Positions 20,701 through 27,911 of a DNA stretch of 64,000 bases are shown in pieces. Every line of letters begins with the position of its first letter. Within the stretch, counting starts at the first letter, position 1. Location: NCBI GenBank assembly GCA_023458555.1, contig JAEWYS010000001.1:62001-126000 (forward strand). Direction: 5' to 3'. The position numbers and the translations under genes are program-made. The DNA comes from Bacteroidota bacterium (GTDB lineage: Bacteria > Bacteroidota > Bacteroidia > Cytophagales > Cytophagaceae). Below the pieces are notes generated by a model, which searched no databases, had not been told where the DNA came from, and was given only the letters and a program-made list of their open reading frames with translations.

Positions 20701-23051
20701 GAATCCTGGACTTTGAGGGAGCAGGAGAGGGTTGTTGCATCGCGTATCCACAGATGGTAGGTGCCGGGAGCAAGGTTGGGATACGTTCTGGAATTGCTGA
20801 CATCGTTAGGTGACTGCCAGCTTTGCCCGTTGTCTCTTGAATACTGATAGGTGCCGCTTCCGCCGCTTGGGTTGGCAAAGGTAATGCTGCCATCGGTATT
20901 TCCGAAACAAAGCACGTCCTGTTTGCTGATCTGTACATCAAGTCTTGCAGGCTGTGTAATATGAAGAGCGGTATCAAGACTTGCCTCGCAGTGATTGTCT
21001 TTTACCATAACATTGTATTTGCCGGCCGGCAGGTCGCTAAACTGACCGTCGATCTGCCATTGCTGACCGCCGTCTATGGAATAGGAATAGGAGCCGCTTC
21101 CGCCGCTTGGGTTGGTAAATTCGATATACCCTGTAGCATCGCCAAAACAGTTGACGTTGGTATTGGAGATAATAGCCTGCATTTTGGGTGGCTGCCCGAT
21201 CGAAAAAGCAGGATGTACCTGGCGTCTGCAGGCAGGTTGGTCTGCGTCTCTTACCCATAAGGCATGATTGCCCGCTGCCACTGCATCAAATAAAGGAGCA
21301 GACTGCCATGTTGTTCCGTCGTTGATGCTGAATTCGTAGGTGCCGAAACCGCCGCTTATTCCGGAAAATGTAATGGTGCCTGTAGAAGCTCCGAAGCAAT
21401 CGGCATCGGTGCCTGATGCGCTGGCTGTCAGTTGTGCCGGCTGAGTAAGTGTAATCGGTGCGCTAAGTGTTTTACGACAGGTTGAGGTGATTGCATCTCT
21501 TATCAGTACTGTATAGGTCGGACCGCTCGTAAGACCTGTAAAGTTTCTTGAAGGTGACCAGGTATTTCCATTGTCAATACTGAACATATAATTGCTGCTG
21601 GAAGGCCTTCCGGTTGGATTAAGGATGTTGATATAACCGGTCGCGGTATTATGGCAGGTCACATCACCATACTCGATATCAGCGTCCAGATCATTGGGTT
21701 CGGTAATGATCAGCGCATTGTCTATTTCTTCAATACAGGTCGGATAATCTGCGTCGGCGAGTAAAACCTGATAGCTGTCGGCTTTCAGGCCGGTAAATAG
21801 TGAATTGGTCTGCCAGGTAGCTCCGTTATCTATGGAGTATAGGTAATTGCCGCTTCCCCCGGATTCCGATACAAACTCAATTTCTCCTTCCTCGAGTCCG
21901 AAGCAGCTGTTGACTTTTGATGATAAGGCCGCGCTCAGCTGCTGTTTCTGGTCAATGAAAACGCCTGGTAGTTCTCTGTAGCAGGAAGGAACATTCGCAT
22001 CGCGGATAAATATTCTGTAGTTTTGAGAAGGCAGATTGTTGAAGACAGGGCTGGAGTGCCAGGACGCTCTGTTGTTTATCGAATACTGGTAATCTCCTGA
22101 GCCGCCGGAAGGACTTGAGAATGTAATAGTCCCTTCTGCTTCTCCATAACAGTTAATAACATCGGTGTGGGTTACAGAGGCGTTTAGCTGATCGGGTTCG
22201 CCAACTTCCAGATTGCTGTTAAGTACAAGTATACAGTTAAGGATGGCATTGTCCCTTACCTGAACATTATAGGTGCCTTTGGCAACGTTGGAGTATGTAT
22301 AGGTGATATTGCCGGGTCCCTGCCATGAAGCGCCACCATCTATGGAATACTGAAAAGCGTTTGTTCCGCCGGATGAGTGGATGGTAATCGTTCCGCTGCT
22401 GGTGCCATAGCAGGCAGCATCCTGATGGGAGGCTGTGGCAGATAATATGGCAGGCGCTGTAATGGTTACCGCTGCAAATGTTTTTTCGCAATGCGGATGC
22501 TCCGCATCCCTCAGTACCGGAGTGTAGTTGCCTGCATGCTCAATGGAGATGCTTGCTGTAGACCGCCATGTGACACCGCCATCGACAGAAAATTCATAGT
22601 TTCCGCTTCCGCCCTGTAAGGTTGTAAAATCGATTTTTCCCTGATGATTGGGGGTGCAATTGATGTTTTCGGATGAAATGGACGCATCAAGAGAAAGGTA
22701 TGAGCTGATGAGTATGCTCCCAAGGTGCTGAGTACAGGCATCGTCGTCTTTATCCCGCATCCATACTTCGTACGTGCCCGGCAGCAAGCCTGTAAAAGCA
22801 GGAGAGTCCTGCCAGCTGCTTCCATCGACTGAAAACTGAAAATCATCAGCTCCGGTCGGGCCGCTTATACTGATCCGGCCATCGTTACCACTGCAGCTGG
22901 CGTTTTCCTTTTCAACAGTGCCGCTCAGAGTGCATTGTACTTTTACAATGCTTTGATCTCCCGGCACCGGCGCCGGGCTGGCTTCTCCGATAATGAATGC
23001 ACCGGACAGAGTGATTACCGGCAGCAAAAGTCTTAGGAATGTTTTTTTCAT
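14733..23051 (-). CDS. Giant SprB-like repeat adhesin, T9SS type B cargo
   Basis: A 2772-residue secreted protein. After a signal peptide (MKKTFLRLLLPVITLSGAF) come about 29 tandem repeats of 75-80 residues. Each has the pattern '(L/I)xAxIxxxxxxCxGxxDGxIxI', then 'GGSGxYEYSIDNGxTW', then 'F..L..GTYxVxVRDxxxxxC'. This is the SprB repeat type (PF13573). After the repeats lie Ig/PKD-like segments (about 2330-2670) and the C-terminal 'gliding motility-associated' domain (FELYIPNTFTPNNDGTNDTW ... SVSIVR), the type B T9SS signal (TIGR04131). SprB of Flavobacterium johnsoniae is the mobile surface adhesin used in gliding; proteins like this may serve gliding, attachment or binding of polysaccharides. 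The 0-bp distance to porP/sprF indicates one operon. Two conserved Cys per repeat may form disulfides after export. Whether the host glides cannot be told. Confidence 0.92.
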   Translation of the reverse strand: MKKTFLRLLLPVITLSGAFIIGEASPAPVPGDQSIVKVQCTLSGTVEKENASCSGNDGRISISGPTGADDFQFSVDGSSWQDSPAFTGLLPGTYEVWMRDKDDDACTQHLGSILISSYLSLDASISSENINCTPNHQGKIDFTTLQGGSGNYEFSVDGGVTWRSTASISIEHAGNYTPVLRDAEHPHCEKTFAAVTITAPAILSATASHQDAACYGTSSGTITIHSSGGTNAFQYSIDGGASWQGPGNITYTYSNVAKGTYNVQVRDNAILNCILVLNSNLEVGEPDQLNASVTHTDVINCYGEAEGTITFSSPSGGSGDYQYSINNRASWHSSPVFNNLPSQNYRIFIRDANVPSCYRELPGVFIDQKQQLSAALSSKVNSCFGLEEGEIEFVSESGGSGNYLYSIDNGATWQTNSLFTGLKADSYQVLLADADYPTCIEEIDNALIITEPNDLDADIEYGDVTCHNTATGYINILNPTGRPSSSNYMFSIDNGNTWSPSRNFTGLTSGPTYTVLIRDAITSTCRKTLSAPITLTQPAQLTASASGTDADCFGASTGTITFSGISGGFGTYEFSINDGTTWQSAPLFDAVAAGNHALWVRDADQPACRRQVHPAFSIGQPPKMQAIISNTNVNCFGDATGYIEFTNPSGGSGSYSYSIDGGQQWQIDGQFSDLPAGKYNVMVKDNHCEASLDTALHITQPARLDVQISKQDVLCFGNTDGSITFANPSGGSGTYQYSRDNGQSWQSPNDVSNSRTYPNLAPGTYHLWIRDATTLSCSLKVQDSYPITQPDKLSVTTALSASSSCSGADDGSIQFSGVLGGSGNYEFSIDAGNTWSNDSVFTNLSPDTYILVVRDAIAPDCRLDVPDVILTEPAPLSAGIDKDTITCFEADNGAIRFINVYGGWGSYEFSIDNGTTWAEQTEYTDLPPATYTALVRDKDYPACMLTIESVSFAEPPRPDAQIDFDTISCFGAANGRIEFTNLPSNTINYEFSIDNGATWQSSPEFNNLGQGNYIPQIRHAGNDLCKTILEAIKITEPAELTATASAEPVTCFDGSNGSITIHALNGSGIYQYSIDNGATWSSFNTFDNLIADTYHLQVRDMANPGCLRSLGATIITQPAQIVVNTGKTDADCYDASTGSVNFTISGGTGPFEYSVNGSGWTTGTDLNNIPAGTYVILAREINQPACTSDPATVVVEEPADIVYTVATEDITCNSESTGKITVETDPADTRSFLFSIDGGNNWQPDGTFDNLHAGTYSVLIQDAAVSTCTQTVSISVYQPAPLDAAITSSDITCSGTDNGSIILRNLDGGSGDYEVSIDNGTTWSDDSSFYNLAPGTYTVILKDALAACTTSPESIVIKSADPITAVATPASTSCYGIADGQIVIIASGGSGNYEYSIDNGATWTSDPAFAELAAQTYQVLIRDMQDHTCLSPLYTETVDQPAAITVSAVTSPASCFGVSDGELAISVSGGTGPFEYSIDNGQTWITDVMIENLPAGSYTVQAREASEISCLSNSTTVDIEQPADIAGNAVVADVTCYGGSDGSITLDLTTVDSRIFEYSIDNGATWSVNNVFDNLTSATYQVSVRDRDIPTCQRNFSAEVTQPDALAADYTLNHITCNSQNNGSVSFENLSGGTGTLYTSIDGNTTSATDLLYSDLAPGVYTLVISDAQGCSVILGTVTLTEPDALTAGATHTDASCANETDGSITITATGGSGDYEYSLDGTNWFPGALIENLGADTYQIIVRDANDHNCSTTIPDVIINQPAPLTFTTSSDDPDCLGAANGEITVLVSGGTGPFEYSADNGVSWGSSNILSGLPAGIYSVLVREGNNTSCIGSAQSVTLTEPQDLSVTADLTHISCHGEYSGVIALTKESTDSRAYEYSIDNGSSWSLSGNFENLGIGTYTILVRDEASPSCNKSFEFDIIRNNTLSATINSVNILCSGRNDGLIRFDEPSGGSGLYEYSVDGSSWQANPEFTGLASGSYTARIRDVNDPLCMETLTTVTITEPDPISATITGTNIDCANDNNGSIIILATGGSGLYEYSVDGSSWTESSPVSGLSGGTYAVVVRDQADNSCLYNAGSVTITSPAPISATLTSTDVNCTGTLRGNIILSEVEGGSGNYEYSFDNQQTWISTQAVSDLDAGTYTVFIRDANATACIIEIGEATINDYELHTDGVQIIGASCFGGSDASFQVLNPRGGETGNYEFSTNGFTWQTSSVFTDLYANEYNLYIRNSDATHCSKPLGKVEVEETEILSATVLEDPNYCIDSHTILIEDATGGSGAYEFSIDGQNWISDLTFTELSNGSYIVRMRDANAAGCMEILNTVNFQKPSVPFAYIVTKPAEGCLNSNNGEVMVLGDGGSGRYSFAISNGESWSEFSQEYDNMTPHTFQNLSSGSYKIKIKGPMPYFCETILEEEAVVEHTDPGYPATITEELAEELQFCITEFSVRFGVQAENAETYQWLVNGTAISNGGIYSGSTSRELVINPFTPDLDGNIYSVVVTGACAPADTSEGKLVVSDLITPLVSDAQTTCPEGDLSEIILRGYGQATIVHWEMKSPEAAEWSVVPESAHTDSIYPVHTQGEYLYRAYVQNGACAPVYSPSSSYTMLPAPSASAGDDIELGKGKSVALAASGGILYEWNWDITLSDSSIANPVVSPEYTTTYYVKITNEYGCSKYDSVLVEVVEEFELYIPNTFTPNNDGTNDTWSIRSIEIYPDASLEIYNRWGMLLYRQTNGVRPWNGTANGKELPTGTYFYVLKLTPDSESLSGSVSIVR
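15790..22950 (-). repeat. Tandem SprB-type repeats (about 29 units) inside the giant adhesin
   Basis: Units of about 225-240 bp recur through the gene. At protein level each has two cysteines, one near the start (as in DADCFGASTG) and one near the end (as in VRDADQPACRR), and a GGSG turn. At DNA level the GGCGGAAGCGG block (read on the minus strand) recurs in most units. Units 14, 18 and 22 share a variant ending 'GGTGPFEYS', units 15, 19 and 23 share 'RxFxYSIDNG' variants and units 17, 21 and 25 share 'ATGGSGxYEYS' variants. This suggests a higher-order period of four units made by block duplication. Confidence 0.85.
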
Positions 23052-23273
23052 ATTGCTTTATGAATGAAAAGGGATAAAACCGCCTGCTTTAATTCCCCAT
23101 TTCTATAAATATAACTTTTTAAAGTTTGCTTATGATTACGCAATTTTTAGAGATGTGTTTACTCTACGTTTCTTTTGTCATTGGGTAAACACCACTTTTC
23201 TGATAATTATACGGGTATACGAATTTAATATCCAAGGGCGAAAATAATAAATTAAAGTAATAAGACCACTTAA

Positions 23274-23287
23274 TAATTGTACAATTA
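23274..23287. promoter_or_regulatory. Perfect 14-bp palindrome between the adhesin and PorE-like genes
   Basis: TAATTGTACAATTA is perfectly self-complementary and lies in the 293-bp A/T-rich divergent region that should hold the promoters of the adhesin-porP operon (minus) and the PorE-like operon (plus). It is a candidate operator for a dimeric regulator. The rest of the intergenic region shows no RNA gene. Confidence 0.4.
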
Positions 23288-23344
23288 AAAAAATGGTACT
23301 TATTTTAAGCTCAAATTCTTCATACGCTTATATTGGCTCTTTTT

Positions 23345-25252
23345 ATGTTTAGAAAGATTTTCTTGTTAGCGGTCATTTGTATGACCAGCGCAGTGCAGGC
23401 CCAGGAACTTCCAAAGCCGGCAAGGAAACAGTTTAATACGGGTCTGGACCTTTTTGTGAAGGAACGATATCCGGAAGCATTAAACGAATTTTTGAAAGCG
23501 GGGGTTTCCAATTATCCCGACCTGAATTATTACATAGGGGTAACTTATCTGAATCTCAGAAACCCGGACAAAGCCATCGAGTATCTGACCCACTCCAAAC
23601 TTTTCAGAATTGATATACCCGAAGTTGATTATTATCTGGGGCGGGCTTTTCATCTGAAGCATGATTTTGAAAAAGCGCTTACATTCTTTCAGGAGTACAA
23701 GGACCGGCTGAATGAAGGACAGCGTGTAAAGAAGGCGGAAGCGGATGTATATATTACATATTGCCGGAACGGAATGAGGCTAATGGAAAATCCTGTGGAG
23801 ATAGAAATCAATCCGCTGAGTGAAAACGTCAATACGGAATATCCGGAATACAACCCGGTCATATCTGCTGATGAAACGTTTATAGCGTTCACATCCAGAC
23901 GGCCGGATACCAGAGGAAAAAAGCTGGATCCGCGTGATCTGCTATATTATGAAGATATATATGTATCGGAAAAGGATAGTCTTGGCAACTGGTCAGCTCC
24001 GTTAAGTATCGGTAATAAAATCAACTCCGAGAATCATGATGCCTGTATCGGTCTTTCTGCGGACGGTCAGCAGATGCTTATATATAATGCATCATCGCAC
24101 GGAGGAGATATTTATATCAGCACACTGGATGGCAAGGAATGGTCCAGTCCCAAAGACCTTGGTAAAAATGTAAATTCTCCGAACTGGGAATCGAGCGCGA
24201 GTCTTTCATCAAATAATGATGTTCTTTTCTTTTCCAGCAATCGCAAAGGCGGTATGGGCGGGACGGATATCTATATGTCCAAAAGAGGAGATGACGGAGT
24301 TTTCGGACCTGCTATTCTTCTGGGCCCGCAGGTGAATACACCCGGAGATGAAATTGCTCCTTTTATTCATGCGGATGGTCAGACCTTGTACTTTAGCTCC
24401 AGAGGTCACCGCTCAATGGGTGGCTTTGATATATTTTCCGTACAGATTAATCTGGAGAACGGAGAAATTCTGTCTGATGCGGAAAATATCGGTTTTCCGG
24501 TAAATACGGCAGATGATGATTTCAACTTTGCATGGTCTCCGGACAATAGCAGGGCTTATTTTTCTTCGATTCGGCCGGGCGGAAAAGGGGATAAGGATAT
24601 TTACATGCTTGAGCGGGAAGTGAAGCGTTCATCTCTGGTCGTATGGAAAGGTAGTGTGCACGATTGCGCAACGAAACAGACAATTGCAGCTACCATTACC
24701 GTATCGGATAATGCTACCAAAGCAGTAATCGGAGTATACTCTCCCAATAAGACTACCGGAAAATACACAATCATCTTACCTGCCGGACGTAACTACAACA
24801 TTGCGGTAGAAGCGCCGATGTATGTCTTTTATTCCAAAAATATTGACATACCGGAGCTGGACTCCTATCTGGAAATAGAGGAAGAAATCTGCCTGGAAGC
24901 TGTCAATCAGGGAGCTTCCATTACCTTGCGTAATATCTTCTTTGATTTTGACAAAGCAACCTTGCGCAGAGAGTCAGAGATCGAACTGGAGCGTCTGCAC
25001 AAGTTTCTGACAGATTATCCCAAGATTCGTCTGGAAATCGCCGGACATACCGATTCCGATGGCGATGATGCGTACAACGACAAGCTATCTGCCAGACGCG
25101 CTGATGCCGTGTTTTACTATCTGACTGAAAAAGGTATCAAGGCGGATCGACTGGTCACCAAAGGATATGGAGAAAATCAGCCTATCGCTACCAACGAAAC
25201 GGAAGAAGGACGGCAGCTTAACCGCCGTACGACGGTAACGGTGTTGAAGTAG
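23345..25252 (+). CDS. PorE-like OmpA-family protein (TPR, PD40 propeller, CRD, OmpA)
   Basis: A 635-residue outer-membrane/periplasmic protein with the four-part layout of T9SS PorE and its relatives. After a signal peptide (MFRKIFLLAVICMTSAVQAQ) come TPR-like helices (about 25-130, YPDLNYYIGVTYLNL), then a WD40/PD40-type propeller (about 150-425) with repeated 'DIY(V/I/M)S' and 'FFSSNRKGGMGG' blades. A carboxypeptidase-regulatory-like domain follows (about 430-515), then an OmpA peptidoglycan-binding domain (about 527-635, IFFDFDKATL, IAGHTDSDGDD, DKLSARRADAV, GYGENQPIA). In Porphyromonas, PorE bridges the T9SS to peptidoglycan. Paralogues of this layout are common next to sprB/porP genes, so this could be a dedicated accessory rather than the core PorE. 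The ATG at 23345 is preferred over the TTG at 23333. It is divergent from the adhesin operon. Confidence 0.88.
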   Translation: MFRKIFLLAVICMTSAVQAQELPKPARKQFNTGLDLFVKERYPEALNEFLKAGVSNYPDLNYYIGVTYLNLRNPDKAIEYLTHSKLFRIDIPEVDYYLGRAFHLKHDFEKALTFFQEYKDRLNEGQRVKKAEADVYITYCRNGMRLMENPVEIEINPLSENVNTEYPEYNPVISADETFIAFTSRRPDTRGKKLDPRDLLYYEDIYVSEKDSLGNWSAPLSIGNKINSENHDACIGLSADGQQMLIYNASSHGGDIYISTLDGKEWSSPKDLGKNVNSPNWESSASLSSNNDVLFFSSNRKGGMGGTDIYMSKRGDDGVFGPAILLGPQVNTPGDEIAPFIHADGQTLYFSSRGHRSMGGFDIFSVQINLENGEILSDAENIGFPVNTADDDFNFAWSPDNSRAYFSSIRPGGKGDKDIYMLEREVKRSSLVVWKGSVHDCATKQTIAATITVSDNATKAVIGVYSPNKTTGKYTIILPAGRNYNIAVEAPMYVFYSKNIDIPELDSYLEIEEEICLEAVNQGASITLRNIFFDFDKATLRRESEIELERLHKFLTDYPKIRLEIAGHTDSDGDDAYNDKLSARRADAVFYYLTEKGIKADRLVTKGYGENQPIATNETEEGRQLNRRTTVTVLK

Positions 25253-25284
25253 TTAAAATGATTTTATTAAATTAAAAAGATAGA

Positions 25285-27537
25285 TTGTTAGTGCGTTATA
25301 TATTGTTATTAGTCACTTTACTGTTCTCTTTTTTATCATCCGGACAGAGCTGGATAAGGTGTGAGAGTGATTATATGCCAATAGCATTAAGTGATAATCA
25401 GGGAGGTGTTTTTACATACAATACTGATTATAGTGGTTTTGTGAATAAAATTTGGCATTATGATCGTTTTGGCTATAGGAGTGATATAGAGCTTAAAACT
25501 GAGGGATCTGGCATATTTGTAAATAAACATGGTAAGCATGTTCTCGTACCATTTGGTTTGAGTAGGTTGGGGGAATCAGGATTCTATAGAATACAGTATA
25601 ATACTGTGGAGTTATATGATGAAAATGTTAATGGAACAGATACATTGACATTTGCTTTTAATATAAATGGAATTGGTGAAACTCCGGAAGGGTACTGGAT
25701 AGTTGGAAGTGCGAATAACGAAAAGGTTTTAGTACTGACGGATAAAAAAGGTTTAATATTGAAAGAAAAGAGCTTTGCGGAGAGTGCTTTCTATTATTAT
25801 TATGGTAGTCAAAGTCCTTATGCTCTATCAGATGGTGGTTTGATTATAAATGATTACAGTAAGTGGAAAATGTTCAGGTTGGATAGTAATCTCGAAATAG
25901 TGTGGGAGAAGGGCAACGGGTATGTCAGAAAGGATAATCTGTTTATAATGACTTCCCGAGATAAACTTAGTCAATATGATCTGAATGGCAACTTTGTCAG
26001 AGATTATAAATGGGAGTACGCTTATAGAGATATCGAAAACATAGATTATATACCGGAGGAGCGAACAATTATTGCTGTTTGCTCAACTTTTCATAACTTT
26101 CCGGTTACCAGTCATTGCGTTATTAGGTTACAGGAGGGAATACCAATCGGCTACGGAACTATTTCCGGGAAGGTCTTTGATGATGTAAATGAGAATTGCA
26201 TGCAAGATGAGGGTGAGCTTGGTATAGCCGGAGTATTGCTGAAGAAAGCACCAATGACTCAGTATGCATTTTCCGATGCGAATGGAAACTACTCTTTCCG
26301 GGTCGATTCCGGAGTATCGTATTCTATACAGCCTGTATCGGGCTTATCCCGATGGCAATCGCTGGACTGCTATAAAGAGCGGAGCGCCGGAATCAATCGG
26401 GTGAAACCGGATAGCAGCGGGCTGGATTTTGCGGTTCGCACTATCAAATGTCCGGAGTTGAGGATTCGCACCGGATACTCGACATACAATCGGTGTTTCC
26501 CCGGTTATCATTCCTTTAGCATTGTCAATACAGGTACTGCTCTAGCTCATGATGTAACAGCAACCGTTGAGTTTCCCAGCGATATACTCATTAAATCTGT
26601 TAACTATCCCTATACTATTGATGGAACGAAGTATACCGTTAACCTGTCTACTCTACAAAGCGGGGAGGAAATGGAGATTGTTTTTCAGGACTCAATCGAT
26701 TGCCGGGCTTTTACCGGTTATGTTGCAGGTAGAGTTTCTGTTGTCAGCAGCAGCGCTTGTAACGAAGCAGGAGATGTTGATGTCAGGGCTGGTTTTGGTG
26801 GTTTTATACGAGGAAGTTATGATCCTAACGATAAATCCATTTTCCCTTCCCGGATCAATTATGACGATTATCAGTCAGGAGAACGGTTTGTGAATTTCCA
26901 TATCAATTTTCAGAACACGGGTGACGGACCGGCTTATAAGGTAGTCGTAGTAGATACACTGCCTGTGGGAACCGATGTAGAAGGTATCAGCAATATGTCT
27001 GCTTCGCATCCTTATTCCGTCCAGGTGATTCAAACCGATCCTGTGGTTCTTGCCTGGTCTTTTGTTAATATCAATTTGCCCGGTCAGGAAGAAAACGAGC
27101 CTGAAAGTCACGGATACATAAGCTTTACTCTTCCTGTCGAAGAGGGCTTGCCTGATTATACCGTTCTCGAAAACCGGGCAGCAATCTATTTTGATTATAA
27201 TGCCCCGATTATTACGAATACGGCAACGATTACCATATCCAGTGAGGTAGAAACAGACTCAGGCATTATCACTGATGTCAACGAAGTGAATACTATGGGT
27301 AGTGCTTTTAAAGTATATCCGAATCCGGTTTCGGAAAAGCTGTATCTGGAATTGTCAGATCCTGTTCAGCTGCCTGCAACATTGAAAATAGTCAATGCTG
27401 CCGGACAGGAAGTAAGACAGTATTCAATCAATTCTGTCAATACAGTCATCGACAGACTGGATCTGCCTTTCGGCTTGTATCACTATATGCTGATAACAAA
27501 CAGTACCAGCCATCAGGGAAATCTGCTGGTACGATAA
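25285..27537 (+). CDS. T9SS type A cargo with SdrD-like and DUF7619-type domains
   Basis: A secreted protein of about 750 residues, 32 bp after the PorE-like gene and probably co-transcribed with it. No ATG is present at the start: TTG at 25285 or GTG at 25291 both give a good signal peptide (VRYILLLVTLLFSFLSSGQ). Residues 30-285 look like a beta-propeller. At about 292-365 there is an SdrD/Cna-B-like module (ISGKVFDDVNENCMQDEGEL). At about 508-650 there is the region typical of Bacteroidota surface proteins with SYDPNDKS, NFQNTGDGPAYKV and YFDYNAPIITNTA (DUF7619/DUF11-like). The C-terminus from about 675 (FKVYPNPVSEKLYLELSDP ...) is a type A sorting domain. The first half is noticeably more A/T-rich than the second. 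The same C-terminal module pair recurs in the protein at 35551. Molecular function is unknown. Confidence 0.85.
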   Translation: MLVRYILLLVTLLFSFLSSGQSWIRCESDYMPIALSDNQGGVFTYNTDYSGFVNKIWHYDRFGYRSDIELKTEGSGIFVNKHGKHVLVPFGLSRLGESGFYRIQYNTVELYDENVNGTDTLTFAFNINGIGETPEGYWIVGSANNEKVLVLTDKKGLILKEKSFAESAFYYYYGSQSPYALSDGGLIINDYSKWKMFRLDSNLEIVWEKGNGYVRKDNLFIMTSRDKLSQYDLNGNFVRDYKWEYAYRDIENIDYIPEERTIIAVCSTFHNFPVTSHCVIRLQEGIPIGYGTISGKVFDDVNENCMQDEGELGIAGVLLKKAPMTQYAFSDANGNYSFRVDSGVSYSIQPVSGLSRWQSLDCYKERSAGINRVKPDSSGLDFAVRTIKCPELRIRTGYSTYNRCFPGYHSFSIVNTGTALAHDVTATVEFPSDILIKSVNYPYTIDGTKYTVNLSTLQSGEEMEIVFQDSIDCRAFTGYVAGRVSVVSSSACNEAGDVDVRAGFGGFIRGSYDPNDKSIFPSRINYDDYQSGERFVNFHINFQNTGDGPAYKVVVVDTLPVGTDVEGISNMSASHPYSVQVIQTDPVVLAWSFVNINLPGQEENEPESHGYISFTLPVEEGLPDYTVLENRAAIYFDYNAPIITNTATITISSEVETDSGIITDVNEVNTMGSAFKVYPNPVSEKLYLELSDPVQLPATLKIVNAAGQEVRQYSINSVNTVIDRLDLPFGLYHYMLITNSTSHQGNLLVR

Positions 27538-27548
27538 CAACATGCCGG

Positions 27549-27586
27549 GAGTGGATGAAACTACAATGTTTCATCCACTCTTTTTT
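27549..27586 (+). terminator. Strong Rho-independent terminator
   Basis: A perfect 13-bp stem (GAGTGGATGAAAC at 27549-27561 with GTTTCATCCACTC at 27568-27580), a 6-nt loop and a T6 tract at 27581-27586. It starts 11 bp after the stop at 27537. The stop codon and last codons of the convergent minus-strand gene lie within the loop and stem. Confidence 0.92.
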
Positions 27587-27911
27587 CAATATCGAGACGA
27601 TAATATCCCAGTACAGATACAGGTTGCTCCAATCTGATTACCAGAATAACCGGTACATCGCTGGTTTCGGAAGCCAGCAGAATATACTCATAAGACTGGT
27701 TGGGTGTCCTGCCTATCGTATCGATCCGTTTCTCTTTCAGAATACGTCCGGGAACTACTTTTAGTCTGACAAGCTCCGCGACATAGGGCCATATGTCCAG
27801 CGAGGGTGCATCCGCTTTTTTCATTTCCGTGCATCCACCAGTCGTCAGCCGGTATTGTGCTGTGGTAAGTTCTTTTAGCATACCATCCTGCTTTTGATCT
27901 GACAGATTCAT
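27561..27911 (-). CDS. Small hypothetical protein coupled to the SDR gene
   Basis: A 116-residue product with no recognised domain. The ATG at 27911 overlaps the stop of the upstream SDR gene by one base (TAATG), which points to translational coupling. The sequence has no signal peptide or transmembrane helix. It reads as a mixed alpha/beta domain with a hydrophobic strand (YEYILLASETSDVPVILVIR) and ends RLDIEKRVDETL. Its last codons encode one arm of the terminator of the convergent gene, so its 3' end is constrained by two functions. The coupling makes me believe it is real, but a shadow cannot be fully excluded. Confidence 0.6.
   Translation of the reverse strand: MNLSDQKQDGMLKELTTAQYRLTTGGCTEMKKADAPSLDIWPYVAELVRLKVVPGRILKEKRIDTIGRTPNQSYEYILLASETSDVPVILVIRLEQPVSVLGYYRLDIEKRVDETL

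Noticed and set aside
15790..22950. Regular repeats that could suggest a CRISPR array
   Set aside because: The period is about 235 bp and lies in one open frame with protein-level SprB repeats; no short direct repeats with unique spacers are present.
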